A stretch of DNA of 12,050 nt from SKLM01 sp964450435 (lineage in GTDB: Bacteria > Chloroflexota > Anaerolineae > B4-G1), in contig CAYVCX010000076.1 of assembly GCA_964450435.1 (NCBI GenBank), forward strand, positions 1 through 12,050, written 5' to 3'. The translations under genes were made by a program, and so were the position numbers. Below are positions 5,518-12,050 of the stretch, piece by piece (the first letter of the stretch is position 1; the number at the start of each line of letters is the position of its first letter). The notes beneath the pieces are model-generated. The model was not told the DNA's origin and did not search any database. It worked only from the letters and a program-made list of their open reading frames with translations.

Positions 5518-7020
5518 ATGCAAGTTAGGAAAACGAACTACACAGTGAATGCCACGCCCACGTTCGAGGTTCTGACCGAAGACGAGATCGAGGCCATTTA
5601 TTTCTCCGCTCTACGGGTGCTGTACGAGACGGGCGTTCGGGTGTACGAGGAAGAGGGGGTGGAGCTCGCGCACTCCGGCGGCGCCATTGTGGAGGACACG
5701 ACAGACGATAGCAGTCTGGTCAAGATTCCACCGTGGATGATCGACAAGGCCCTTGCCACCCTGCCGCGGAAGGTCGTCGTGGTCGGTCCGGACCGCGAGC
5801 ACCGGATGGAGCTCTACAAGGACCAGATCTATTTCGGCGCCGGATCCGATACACCCTTCACCTGGGATCCCTACACGGGTGAACGGCGGCGCGCTAGCTA
5901 CGAGGACGTCAAGAACTTCGCCAAGATAGCGCAGGCGATGCCCAATATGGACTTCCATATGTCCCTTGGCATTGTCCAGGACGTCAACGTTGGCACGTAC
6001 GACCGCTGGCAGTACCTGGCCATGCTCGAGGGCACGACTAAGCCTATCAACATCACCGCCGTGGACCTGGATGGCCTCCGAGACCAGCTAGAGATGGCCT
6101 ACATCCGCGTCGGCGGTAAGGAGGAGTTTGAGAAGGGGCCCATCTTCTCCCTCTACATCGAGCCTGTGTCGCCCTTGAGCCACTCCGAAGAGGTGGTTCA
6201 GAAGCTTCTCTTCGCCACCGATCACGGCATCCCCTTCGTCTACACGCCCTGCCCCCTGGCCGGGGCCACGGCTCCCAGCACTCTGGCCGGTACGGCTGTA
6301 CAGGCACTCACCGAGAGCCTGTTCGGCATCGTCCTCAGCCAGCTCCGCAAGCCGGGCGCGCCCATGATCATCGGCGGGTTGATGTCCAATATGGACATGC
6401 GCACCACCGTTTACTGCTATGGCTCTCCGGAGATGGCGCTGCTCAGTGCGGCCTACACCCAGATCACCAAGTGGCTGGGAGTCCCGATGTACGAGACAGC
6501 CGGCTGCTCCGATGCCAAGTTGTTCGACGAGCAAGCCGCGCTGGAGGCCACGTTCAACGCCACCACCGCTGCCCTCGTGGGCGGCAACATGATTCACGAT
6601 GTCGGCTATCTCGAGCAGGGCCTGACCAGCTCAATGGATATGATGGTCGCCTCGAACGAGATCATCGACCGCGTCAAGCGCATCCTCCGCGGCATCCCCG
6701 TCACCGATGACACCCGAGCGTTGGACGTGATCGAGGATGTGGGCCCCGGCGGCCACTATCTCGAGCACGATCACACCTACGAGCGGTTCAAGGACCTGAT
6801 CTGGCAGGGTGAGCTGACCGACCGACAGAACTGGGAGAATTGGGACCTGGGTGGTCGGAAGACTTTCCGGGATCGCGTCCACGCCAAAGTACTGGAGATC
6901 CTGGAGGCGGACACCGAGCCGTTGATGGACGACGATATGTATGAAGAGCTCCGCGGCATCTGCGAGTTGGCCGACGAGCGCCACAAAGATGAGGAGCTGG
7001 ACTTCGATATGTTCGTGTGA
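5518..7020 (+). CDS. MttB-superfamily corrinoid methyltransferase 3 (non-pyrrolysine)
   Basis: 500 residues from the ATG at 5518, which is 8 nt after AGGAG (5505-5509). The in-frame TTG at 5512 lies only 2 nt from that site and is unlikely. Family features: LTEDEIEAIYFSALRVLYE (19-37), TPCPLAGATAPSTLAG (243-258), AGCSDAKLFDEQAALEA (328-344), GGNMIHDVGYLEQG (355-368), VGPGGHYLEHDHTYERF (408-424) and the C-terminal W-DR-W-GG segment (about 429-446). It should act on a methylated substrate in the cytoplasm and pass the methyl to corrinoid protein 2 upstream. No internal TAG exists. The acidic tail (EELDFDMFV) differs from the tail of mttB-like 2. The two are probably duplicates specialised for different substrates, but the sequence does not name the substrate. 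Confidence 0.94.
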   Translation: MQVRKTNYTVNATPTFEVLTEDEIEAIYFSALRVLYETGVRVYEEEGVELAHSGGAIVEDTTDDSSLVKIPPWMIDKALATLPRKVVVVGPDREHRMELYKDQIYFGAGSDTPFTWDPYTGERRRASYEDVKNFAKIAQAMPNMDFHMSLGIVQDVNVGTYDRWQYLAMLEGTTKPINITAVDLDGLRDQLEMAYIRVGGKEEFEKGPIFSLYIEPVSPLSHSEEVVQKLLFATDHGIPFVYTPCPLAGATAPSTLAGTAVQALTESLFGIVLSQLRKPGAPMIIGGLMSNMDMRTTVYCYGSPEMALLSAAYTQITKWLGVPMYETAGCSDAKLFDEQAALEATFNATTAALVGGNMIHDVGYLEQGLTSSMDMMVASNEIIDRVKRILRGIPVTDDTRALDVIEDVGPGGHYLEHDHTYERFKDLIWQGELTDRQNWENWDLGGRKTFRDRVHAKVLEILEADTEPLMDDDMYEELRGICELADERHKDEELDFDMFV

Positions 7021-7025
7021 GCCCA

Positions 7026-7061
7026 GCCGCGACCTGGCAGCTTCGGCTGCCCCGCGGCTTT
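7026..7061 (+). terminator. UUCG-capped terminator-like hairpin after mttB-like 3
   Basis: An outer stem GCCGCG/CGCGGC (7026-7031 with 7053-7058) encloses an inner stem GGCAGC/GCTGCC (7036-7041 with 7046-7051) capped by TTCG. It begins 5 nt after the mttB-like 3 stop, and only a short TTT follows. A likely transcription end or attenuation point for the methyltransferase operon; the short T-tract keeps confidence moderate. Confidence 0.6.
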
Positions 7062-7254
7062 GGCCACCCTTGCGAAGGCCACGAGCGACAACGAACGCCT
7101 CCAATGCAGGCCGATCGATGAACCCTACAATGTTGCTCGAGTACCGTCGCTGTTCAATGCTGTTTAATCAACGTGGCCGTTCAATGATGCTCGAGAGCGC
7201 CTCAGCTCAAGAACCGCTGTGAGCCTTCGCAAGGGCTTCAAATTGGAATTTGCT
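7062..7254. other. spacer between mttB-like 3 and the ASKHA gene
   Basis: I see no gene here. GCTCGAG occurs twice (7135-7141 and 7189-7195), and two related boxes, GTTCAATGCTG and GTTCAATGATG, lie between and next to them (about 7152-7162 and 7179-7189). A small hairpin AGCCTT/AGGGCT (7222-7227 with 7232-7237) and the dyad AAATTGGAATTT (7240-7251) follow. The last is AT-rich and symmetric, so it could be an operator. No convincing -35/-10 pair is visible. Confidence 0.35.
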
Positions 7255-7293
7255 AGTTGGCCCCTCTTCTCCGCGCGGGAAGAGGGGCTAACT
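7255..7293 (+). promoter_or_regulatory. 15-bp hairpin ahead of the ASKHA gene
   Basis: The left arm (7255-7269, AGTTGGCCCCTCTTC) pairs with the right arm (7279-7293, GAAGAGGGGCTAACT) over 15 positions with one G-T wobble. The loop is TCCGCGCGG. The right arm contains GAGGGG, which resembles a ribosome binding site and would be hidden in the stem. No T-run follows on either strand, so translation control is as plausible as termination. Confidence 0.55.
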
Positions 7294-7313
7294 TGGGTGT
7301 GCCGAGGGAAGCG

Positions 7314-9329
7314 TTGGATAAGGATAACAACTCACGCAAACTGGTACTGGGCATAGACACCGGCGGCACGTATACCGACGGTGTTCTGCTCGAGTACGAT
7401 TCGCGCGAGGTGCTGGCCACTCACAAGAGTCTGACCACCAAGCGTGACTTCGCCATCGGCATCGAACGGGTGATCGAAGGGATTGTCATTGAGGATCCTT
7501 CGGAGATTCGCATGGTCTCCGTCTCGACCACTCTTGCCACCAATGCTATCGCGGAGGGAAAAGGAAGACGTGTGGCGCTGCTTCTGGTGGGGTACGACCC
7601 GGAGCTCATCTCATCCTTCGACTTGGGGGCCCGGTTTGCCACGCCTAACTACTACTACTTCCAGGGCGGACACGATCTGTATGGCCGGGAGAAGCAGGAG
7701 CTCGATTTACCGTCTATCTTGGATGCGGTGAATCAGGTCAAACACGATGTCGACGCTATCGCAGTCTCCGGCTATTTCAGCCCGCTGAACCCAGACCACG
7801 AGAACCGCGTCCGTGAGGCGGCGTCGCGCATATGCGATCTGCCCATCGTGCTCGGCCACCAGCTTTCCACCCGGCTCGGATCGGTCGAGCGCGCGACGAC
7901 GGCGGCCCTCAACGCGTCGCTGCTAGCCGTGTTGCAGGACTTCGTAATTGCCGTGCGCCGGGCCATGGAGCATCGTCAGATCGAGGCCCCTCTGATGATG
8001 GTTCGTGGCGATGGCACGCTGATGAGCGACGAGTTCGCCTCTCGGACCCCCGTGGAGACCATCCATTCCGGCCCCGCCGCAAGCGCCATCGGTGGTCGGT
8101 TTCTGTCGGGTCTGGATGACGCCCTGGTGCTGGACGTGGGCGGCACCACCACCGACCTCGCCCTCATCGAGGGGGGCGAGGTCACCGTGAGCCAGGAGGG
8201 GGCCACGGTGGGCGGCTATGAGACCGCGGTCAGCGCCGCCGATCTGTTCTCTATCGGCCTGGGCGGCGACAGCCGCATCACCCTCGACCGAGAGAAGCAG
8301 ATCAAGCTGGGCCCGGAGCGTGTCGTCCCCCTGTGCCAGTTGGCAGCGGACCATCCCAACGTCAGGAGCCGACTCCAAGCCCTCTCACGCCGTTCCTGGT
8401 CGGAGGCCAGCCCCGAGTGGCTTGAGTACTGGTTCTTGCTCCGCGAACCTCCGGATCAACGCCTCCTGCCGTCGGCTCGGTCCAGGCAACTGGTGGGCTT
8501 CCTGCGTACTGGTCCCAAGCCTCTGCCCGAGATCATCAATCACCTCGACGTGCTCCACGCAGGGCAGATTGGGGCCGAGGAGTTATGGCGCCAGGAGATC
8601 ATCGCCAAGGCTGGCCTGACGCCGACCGACCTGTTCCACGTCGAGGGACGCTACACCCCGTGGGATGTCGAGGCCGCCCGGCTGGCCCTTCAGATCTTCT
8701 CCAACTATCAGTTCAAGGAGCCCGAGGAGATCCGCGAGCAGGCCTGGCAGCGGGCCACGGAGATGATTCTTCGTGCCACTGTCACGTTCTTGAGCAAGCG
8801 AACGCTGTCGCCCGTGGCTGGCGCCGGGCAGGAGGACGATGACATCGGACGCTGGTTCTTCCTCAACAGCATATATCACACCCATCCTCACCTGGACACC
8901 CTCTTCCGGCTGCGGGCACCTCTCGTCGGCATTGGTGCGCCGGCTGGTTTCTTCCTGGGGAAGGTCGCCGAGGTCCTTCACGCAGAGTTGGTCCTTCCGG
9001 AGCACCACGAGGTGGCGAATGCACTGGGAGCCATTGCTGGCTCCGTGATGGTCGTTGAGGAGGTCCTTGTCTATCCCCGGCTCGATCGCTCGGGCCTGGA
9101 GGTGTTGGGCTACTACGTACAGACCAGCGACGATCGGAGAGACTTCGACGAAGAGGAGCTTGACCAGTCGCTGGCGTACGCCACGGACCTCGCTCGTGAG
9201 CACGCGCTGGGCGCCGCGGTCCGTTCTGGCGCTGACAATCCTGAGGTCATCGTCGAATCAGAGCTAGAGGGCCTGGACACGTACCGCATCCGGGCCAGGG
9301 CGATGGGCAGTCCGCGGCTGTCGCGCTGA
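7314..9329 (+). CDS. hydantoinase/oxoprolinase-family ASKHA ATPase (HyuA-like)
   Basis: About 671 residues from the TTG at 7314 (GAGG at 7304-7307). GTG at 7299 and TTG at 7257 are alternative starts. N-terminal phosphate-1 motif GIDTGGTYTD (13-22), VSTTLATNAI segment, HSGPAASAIGG, phosphate-2 motif DVGGTTTDLA (274-283), and a C-terminal nucleotide motif GIGAPAG (539-545) with HHEVANALGA (564-573) place it in the acetate kinase/Hsp70/actin fold, HyuA branch (COG0145). Family members use ATP to open hydantoin or oxoproline rings, usually with a HyuB partner; none is present here. Only two cysteines are visible, so it is not a RamA- or RACo-type Fe-S activase. Its position after the corrinoid genes suggests ATP-driven corrinoid maintenance or processing of an N-methylated cyclic substrate. 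Family firm, role open. Confidence 0.85.
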   Translation: MDKDNNSRKLVLGIDTGGTYTDGVLLEYDSREVLATHKSLTTKRDFAIGIERVIEGIVIEDPSEIRMVSVSTTLATNAIAEGKGRRVALLLVGYDPELISSFDLGARFATPNYYYFQGGHDLYGREKQELDLPSILDAVNQVKHDVDAIAVSGYFSPLNPDHENRVREAASRICDLPIVLGHQLSTRLGSVERATTAALNASLLAVLQDFVIAVRRAMEHRQIEAPLMMVRGDGTLMSDEFASRTPVETIHSGPAASAIGGRFLSGLDDALVLDVGGTTTDLALIEGGEVTVSQEGATVGGYETAVSAADLFSIGLGGDSRITLDREKQIKLGPERVVPLCQLAADHPNVRSRLQALSRRSWSEASPEWLEYWFLLREPPDQRLLPSARSRQLVGFLRTGPKPLPEIINHLDVLHAGQIGAEELWRQEIIAKAGLTPTDLFHVEGRYTPWDVEAARLALQIFSNYQFKEPEEIREQAWQRATEMILRATVTFLSKRTLSPVAGAGQEDDDIGRWFFLNSIYHTHPHLDTLFRLRAPLVGIGAPAGFFLGKVAEVLHAELVLPEHHEVANALGAIAGSVMVVEEVLVYPRLDRSGLEVLGYYVQTSDDRRDFDEEELDQSLAYATDLAREHALGAAVRSGADNPEVIVESELEGLDTYRIRARAMGSPRLSR

Positions 9330-9429
9330 CCCGAGCCACGAGACCTGCGGCGTGGTATGGGGACGTGCTCTGATCGAGTTGCGTCTTAGCAGTCACGGCT
9401 GGCCGATTATGTTCTTTCGGAGGTGGTCA
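9330..9429. other. spacer before the GntR gene
   Basis: 100 nt without a gene. An in-frame GTG at 9352 would extend the regulator by 26 residues, but that extension has no GntR-like sequence. GGAGGT (9419-9424) is 5 nt before the ATG at 9430. I found no clear promoter or GntR-type operator. Confidence 0.4.
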
Positions 9430-10089
9430 ATGCAGTTGGTGGGAGTTGATGCACAGCGTGCTTACGATCTGATCTGGGAGAAGATCACGACGCTGGAGCT
9501 ACCTCCCGGCGCCCCGATCTACGACCGGGAGTTGGCGGAGGAGTTTGACCTGGGCACAGTGCCGGTGCGTGAGGCTCTCAAGTGGTTGGCTCACGAGAAC
9601 CTGGTCGAGGTCACCGAGCGCCACGGCATCTACGTCGCCGTCGTCAACGTGGACGATCTGCAGCAACTGAGCGAGATGCGCCTCTCTCTAGAATCGCTGA
9701 GCGCCCGCCTCGCGGCCGAGCGAGTCGAGCCTGACGATCTAGTTGTGCTGCACGCCCTACGCAAAGAACAGGCGGCCGTCACGCCAGACGAGAGCCGGGG
9801 CTTGTTCGATCTCGACCACAGATTTCACCAGGCGGTCGCTGAGGCAGCTCACAACCGATATCTCGCTCAGACCCTTGAGCGTCTCTTCGGTCTCTCTCGC
9901 CGGCTGTGGTATCTCGCCCTGCCTCACCTGGAGTCGCTCTCCTCCAACGTGGAGAAGCATGTGGATCTGGTGGAAGCGATCGAGGGTGGCGACGCCGATC
10001 TTGCCGCGGCCATCATGCGCCAACATGTCAAGGAGTTCTACGACGAGGTTCAGGACATCTTGTTGGCCCAACAGGAGGCAGAGGCCTGA
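9430..10089 (+). CDS. GntR-family transcriptional regulator, FadR/FCD subfamily
   Basis: 219 residues, the usual FadR-subfamily size. The N-terminal winged helix-turn-helix covers about 7-73 (AYDLIWEKITTLELPPG, YDRELAEEFDLGTVPVREALKWL in pieces, wing ERHGIYVAVV). The C-terminal helical FCD ligand domain covers about 80-210. Its metal-site residues are visible as D129 and H133 (LDHRFH), H177 (EKH) and H199 (RQH), so a metal-bound carboxylate ligand is likely. It is a cytoplasmic DNA-binding dimer by family. The start ATG is 5 nt after GGAGGT (9419-9424). Its place after the ASKHA gene and before a transporter suggests it controls this catabolic locus. The effector is unknown. Confidence 0.92.
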   Translation: MQLVGVDAQRAYDLIWEKITTLELPPGAPIYDRELAEEFDLGTVPVREALKWLAHENLVEVTERHGIYVAVVNVDDLQQLSEMRLSLESLSARLAAERVEPDDLVVLHALRKEQAAVTPDESRGLFDLDHRFHQAVAEAAHNRYLAQTLERLFGLSRRLWYLALPHLESLSSNVEKHVDLVEAIEGGDADLAAAIMRQHVKEFYDEVQDILLAQQEAEA

Positions 10090-10330
10090 CGACATCGGCT
10101 GAACTTCGCCCCGGTGCGGGCCGCCAACCTCCACCCGCTCTGTGGGGGGATGGAGGTCTCCTCAATGTGGTAGCGTGGACGACGTGATTCCAGGTCCCCG
10201 GCGCCTCCTGTCGACCAGGGCTCCGCGGGTATTCTAGTTTCTGGTCCTTATCTCCGCCTCCGGGATGTTTCGGACGCGGATGGGGATTTGTCTTTGCTTG
10301 GCAGCCTATGGGGCAGCCGATAAGGTGAGC
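10090..10330. other. spacer between GntR and EamA genes
   Basis: No gene is seen. A hairpin ACCTCCA/TGGAGGT (10127-10133 with 10151-10157) stands about 40 nt after the GntR stop; no T-run follows, so it is at best a weak terminator. GGCAGCC is repeated at about 10300-10306 and 10312-10318. The in-frame ATG at 10265 has no ribosome binding site, and so most of this stretch is probably untranslated. Confidence 0.35.
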
Positions 10331-11263
10331 GTGACCGAATCGACAATGACGTATGAGGAGCCATCCCGGGAATCGAACGGGGTGGGCTATCTGACGGTAC
10401 TGCTTGCCACCGCCTGTTGGGGATCGTCGGGGATTTGGGTTCAGTTCGTGGTCGACGTCAGTGGGGTCTCGGCCCTGGCCTTGGCCTTCTGGCGCGATCT
10501 GGCCACCTTTCTCGTCCTGTTCCTCGGCCTGCGCTTCCTGCGTCCGTCTTGGCTCACGATCAACAAGCGGGACCTCAAGTGGTTGGTCGGTCTGGGGGCC
10601 AGCCTGGGCATCTTTCACGTCTTCTGGAACCTGGGCGTCCTCCTGAATGGCGCCGCGGTGGCCACCGTGCAGCAGGCGGCCATGCCCGCCATCGTCGCCA
10701 TATTCGCCGCGCTGATCTGGAGTGAACCGCTGACGGGGCGGAAGATCTTGGCCATTGTGCTGACCTTCGTCGGCACCGTGGGGGTGTCCGGTGTCGATGT
10801 CCTGGGTCGGGCGGACATCACCCTAGGTGGCTTCCTGGTAGGCCTGGGGATACCCGTCGCCTACGCTGGGTGGAATCTCTTCGGCAAGCGCGTGCGGGGG
10901 GACTACAACCCGGCGACCACCTTGACCTATGGCTTCGGCTTCGCTGCGCTGGCGTTGCTTCCCTTTCAGTTTGTCACCCCACAGCCCTGGCCTGTGTCGA
11001 CTGAGGCGCTTCTCTGGTTCGCTGGTCTCATCGGCGTGGCCACCCTCCTTGCGTTCTTGCTCTACACGTTTGCGCTGGGTCGGCTCCAGGCGAGCGTCGC
11101 CGGGATTCTCGCCATGGCGGAGATTCCTATCGTCGCTGTCTATGCCTACTTTCTGTTGAATGAGCGTATGTCGCTGGATCAGGTCATCGGTGCCACCTTG
11201 GTCATTGCCGGCGTCGTGATGCTCTCGTGGCCCAGGGGTAGGCCCGGTCTGCCCAAGGCTTAG
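10331..11263 (+). CDS. EamA/DMT-superfamily membrane transporter
   Basis: 310 residues from the GTG at 10331 (AAGG at 10322-10325). ATG 10265 would give 332 residues and ATG 10346 would give 305; the start is not settled. The protein is strongly hydrophobic, with about ten predicted membrane spans in two EamA repeats (roughly 18-150 and 165-300). Repeat-defining sequences are ATACWGSSGIWVQFVVD, FWRDLATFLVLFL, VQQAAMPAIVAIFAALIWSE and, in the second half, LGRLQASVAGILAMAEIPIV with LLNERMSLDQ. Such carriers sit in the inner membrane and usually export or exchange amino acids and other small metabolites. The neighbouring methyltransferases suggest methylated amines or a demethylated product. It could also be unrelated to them. 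It is 30 nt from the next gene, which suggests co-transcription. Confidence 0.88.
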   Translation: MTESTMTYEEPSRESNGVGYLTVLLATACWGSSGIWVQFVVDVSGVSALALAFWRDLATFLVLFLGLRFLRPSWLTINKRDLKWLVGLGASLGIFHVFWNLGVLLNGAAVATVQQAAMPAIVAIFAALIWSEPLTGRKILAIVLTFVGTVGVSGVDVLGRADITLGGFLVGLGIPVAYAGWNLFGKRVRGDYNPATTLTYGFGFAALALLPFQFVTPQPWPVSTEALLWFAGLIGVATLLAFLLYTFALGRLQASVAGILAMAEIPIVAVYAYFLLNERMSLDQVIGATLVIAGVVMLSWPRGRPGLPKA

Positions 11264-11293
11264 GGATAACGTAAGGATTGGAGGGACGACAGG

Positions 11294-11767
11294 ATGGTCA
11301 TCAGGACCCTGCCGATGGAGTTGTTGGAGCAGAAGGGTATCGTCTATGAGATCCATCAGCACGAGGAGGAGCAGTATACGGCCCAGGGCGTGGCACAGGA
11401 TCTGGGTGTGCCCGTGGCTCAGGTGGTCAAGGCCATGCTGGCGCGCTGCGACGAGAGTTGGTACGTGTTGGTAGTCATCCCGGGAGATGAGAGGCTCAGC
11501 CTGGAAAAGGTGCGGGCGACCGTCGGCGCTGGCAAAGTGAACCTGGCCTCGAAGCAGGAGGTGGAACGGATCACCGGGTTCCCCGTGGGGGCCGTCTCCG
11601 TGATCGGCTTCCGCCAGGGTGGGGTACTCGTCTTCGTCGATGAACGTGTCCTGGGTCTCGAGCAGGTGGTCATCAGCTCCGGGCACCCGGAGGCTGGTCT
11701 GGCGCTTTCTCCCGATGACGTGATGGCCGCGCTTCAGGGTGCTCAAGTCGGCGATTTCTGCGAATAG
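11294..11767 (+). CDS. YbaK/EbsC-family aminoacyl-tRNA deacylase (Cys-tRNA(Pro) type)
   Basis: 157 residues, the normal length of stand-alone YbaK/ProX-like trans-editing proteins. By family it hydrolyses mischarged aminoacyl-tRNA, classically Cys-tRNA(Pro), in the cytoplasm. Visible motifs: the catalytic Lys46 in QVVKAMLA, the GFPVGAVSVIGF loop (95-106, family G-P-G-V-S-P-G pattern) and SSGHPEAGLALSP (128-140). The start ATG lies 8 nt after GGAGGG (11280-11285). It follows the EamA gene by 30 nt. It has no obvious link to methyl metabolism, so the shared strand may only reflect loose gene order. YbaK and EbsC subgroups differ in amino acid preference, which I cannot decide here. Confidence 0.9.
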   Translation: MVIRTLPMELLEQKGIVYEIHQHEEEQYTAQGVAQDLGVPVAQVVKAMLARCDESWYVLVVIPGDERLSLEKVRATVGAGKVNLASKQEVERITGFPVGAVSVIGFRQGGVLVFVDERVLGLEQVVISSGHPEAGLALSPDDVMAALQGAQVGDFCE

Positions 11768-11775
11768 ATTGGTAG

Positions 11776-11814
11776 CAGTACCATGCACCTGTCATCCAGG
11801 TGCAGACTGTACTG
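11776..11814 (+). terminator. strong two-part hairpin after the YbaK gene
   Basis: CAGTAC/GTACTG (11776-11781 with 11809-11814) encloses TGCACCTG/CAGGTGCA (11784-11791 with 11797-11804) with the loop TCATC. It starts 9 nt after the stop. The following AGTGCTTTCG has only a short T-run. A terminator is likely; a structured RNA is possible. Confidence 0.55.
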
Positions 11815-12031
11815 AGTGCTTTCGTCGCCTTCGCTAGCGCCGCAAGCGTTGCGGCACGCGATGCGGCGAGGCGCTCCTTCTCCCCGGCCCCAGGGAGACC
11901 GGGTCGCGTCTGGCTCGTGATGCAGGTGGAGATGGAGCAATCAGACGGAACCCGCTGCTCAGCGGCGCAGATGACGAATATCTCAGCACGAGTCTGTACG
12001 ACTGAGATGCTACGCTCAGGAAGGACGACGA
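11815..12031. other. structured non-coding DNA downstream of the YbaK gene
   Basis: No convincing gene. GCCGCAA/TTGCGGC (11839-11845 with 11849-11855, loop GCG) is a perfect 7-bp stem. ATCTCAG/CTGAGAT (11980-11986 with 12002-12008) is another. A reading frame from ATG 11920 stays open to the window edge (43 codons), but it lacks a ribosome binding site and resembles no family. Confidence 0.4.
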
Positions 12032-12050
12032 GTCAACTACCCCACCGCAA
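12032..12050. mobile_element. possible IS200/IS605-type element end, cut by the window edge
   Basis: The last 19 bases, GTCAACTACCCCACCGCAA, look like the half-hairpin often found at the ends of IS200/IS605 and TnpB elements, where CCCCACCGC would pair with GCGGTGGGG. The partner arm would lie beyond the window. This is recognition from memory on a short string, so confidence is low. Confidence 0.3.

Noticed and set aside
34..7020. Pyrrolysine-containing MttB
   Set aside because: None of the three genes has an in-frame TAG, and each ends in TGA at full family length. TAG ends other genes here as a normal stop.
10823..11788. Long - strand reading frame (321 codons) opposite the EamA and YbaK genes
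   Set aside because: It is rich in His, Gly, Asp and Arg with no domain, and it overlaps two genes with clear family motifs.
11771..11830. tRNA gene, because CACCT-GTCATCC-AGGTG looks like an anticodon arm with CAT
   Set aside because: There is no T-arm (no GTTCGA-like sequence), no acceptor stem, and C at position 37 would be unusual. It reads better as a hairpin terminator.
11920..12050. Gene starting at ATG 11920 and running off the window
   Set aside because: No ribosome binding site, no recognisable sequence, and a composition rich in Ser, Thr and Arg as expected from non-coding DNA. A real gene cannot be excluded without the next bases.

Overview
The window is GC-rich bacterial DNA. 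Ten protein genes lie one after another on the + strand, and I found no convincing gene on the - strand. Its core is a corrinoid-dependent methyltransferase locus. It has three MttB-superfamily (COG5598) methyltransferases without an in-frame amber codon, two cognate B12-binding corrinoid proteins, a CBS-ACT sensor protein and a hydantoinase/oxoprolinase-type ASKHA ATPase. A GntR/FCD regulator, a DMT/EamA transporter and a YbaK-type aminoacyl-tRNA deacylase follow. TAG serves as an ordinary stop for both corrinoid genes, the CBS gene, the transporter and the deacylase. That fits a host without pyrrolysine coding. The gene content and the short intergenic hairpin repeats suggest an anaerobic or facultative soil, sediment or subsurface bacterium, possibly Chloroflexota. 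This placement is a guess from gene content, not from a marker gene.

Layout. 34-1449 mttB-like 1; 1450-1552 spacer with a 14-bp palindrome and two hairpin repeats; 1553-2197 CBS-ACT protein; 2198-2502 long hairpin-rich leader; 2503-3144 corrinoid protein 1; 3216-4703 mttB-like 2; 4704-4839 spacer with three decayed hairpin repeats; 4840-5481 corrinoid protein 2; 5518-7020 mttB-like 3, then a terminator-like hairpin; 7314-9329 ASKHA protein behind a 15-bp hairpin; 9430-10089 GntR regulator; 10331-11263 EamA transporter; 11294-11767 YbaK family protein; 11768-12050 structured non-coding DNA. The last bases may be the end of an IS200/IS605-type element.

How the genes may work together (inference). 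Each MttB-like enzyme would move a methyl group from a methylated substrate, such as a quaternary amine or betaine, onto Co(I) of a corrinoid protein. The order corrinoid-mttB, corrinoid-mttB gives two complete modules, and mttB-like 1 with the CBS-ACT protein stands upstream of them. No second methyltransferase (corrinoid to tetrahydrofolate or CoM) and no Fe-S RamA/RACo-type reductive activase is encoded here. The hydantoinase-like ATPase is the only ATPase available for corrinoid maintenance. GntR may sense the substrate or product, and EamA may carry it across the membrane. The most notable points are the duplicated modules, the ATPase that replaces the usual activase, and the recurring GTCGGG-N7-CCCGAC hairpins in the spacers between the methyltransferase genes.
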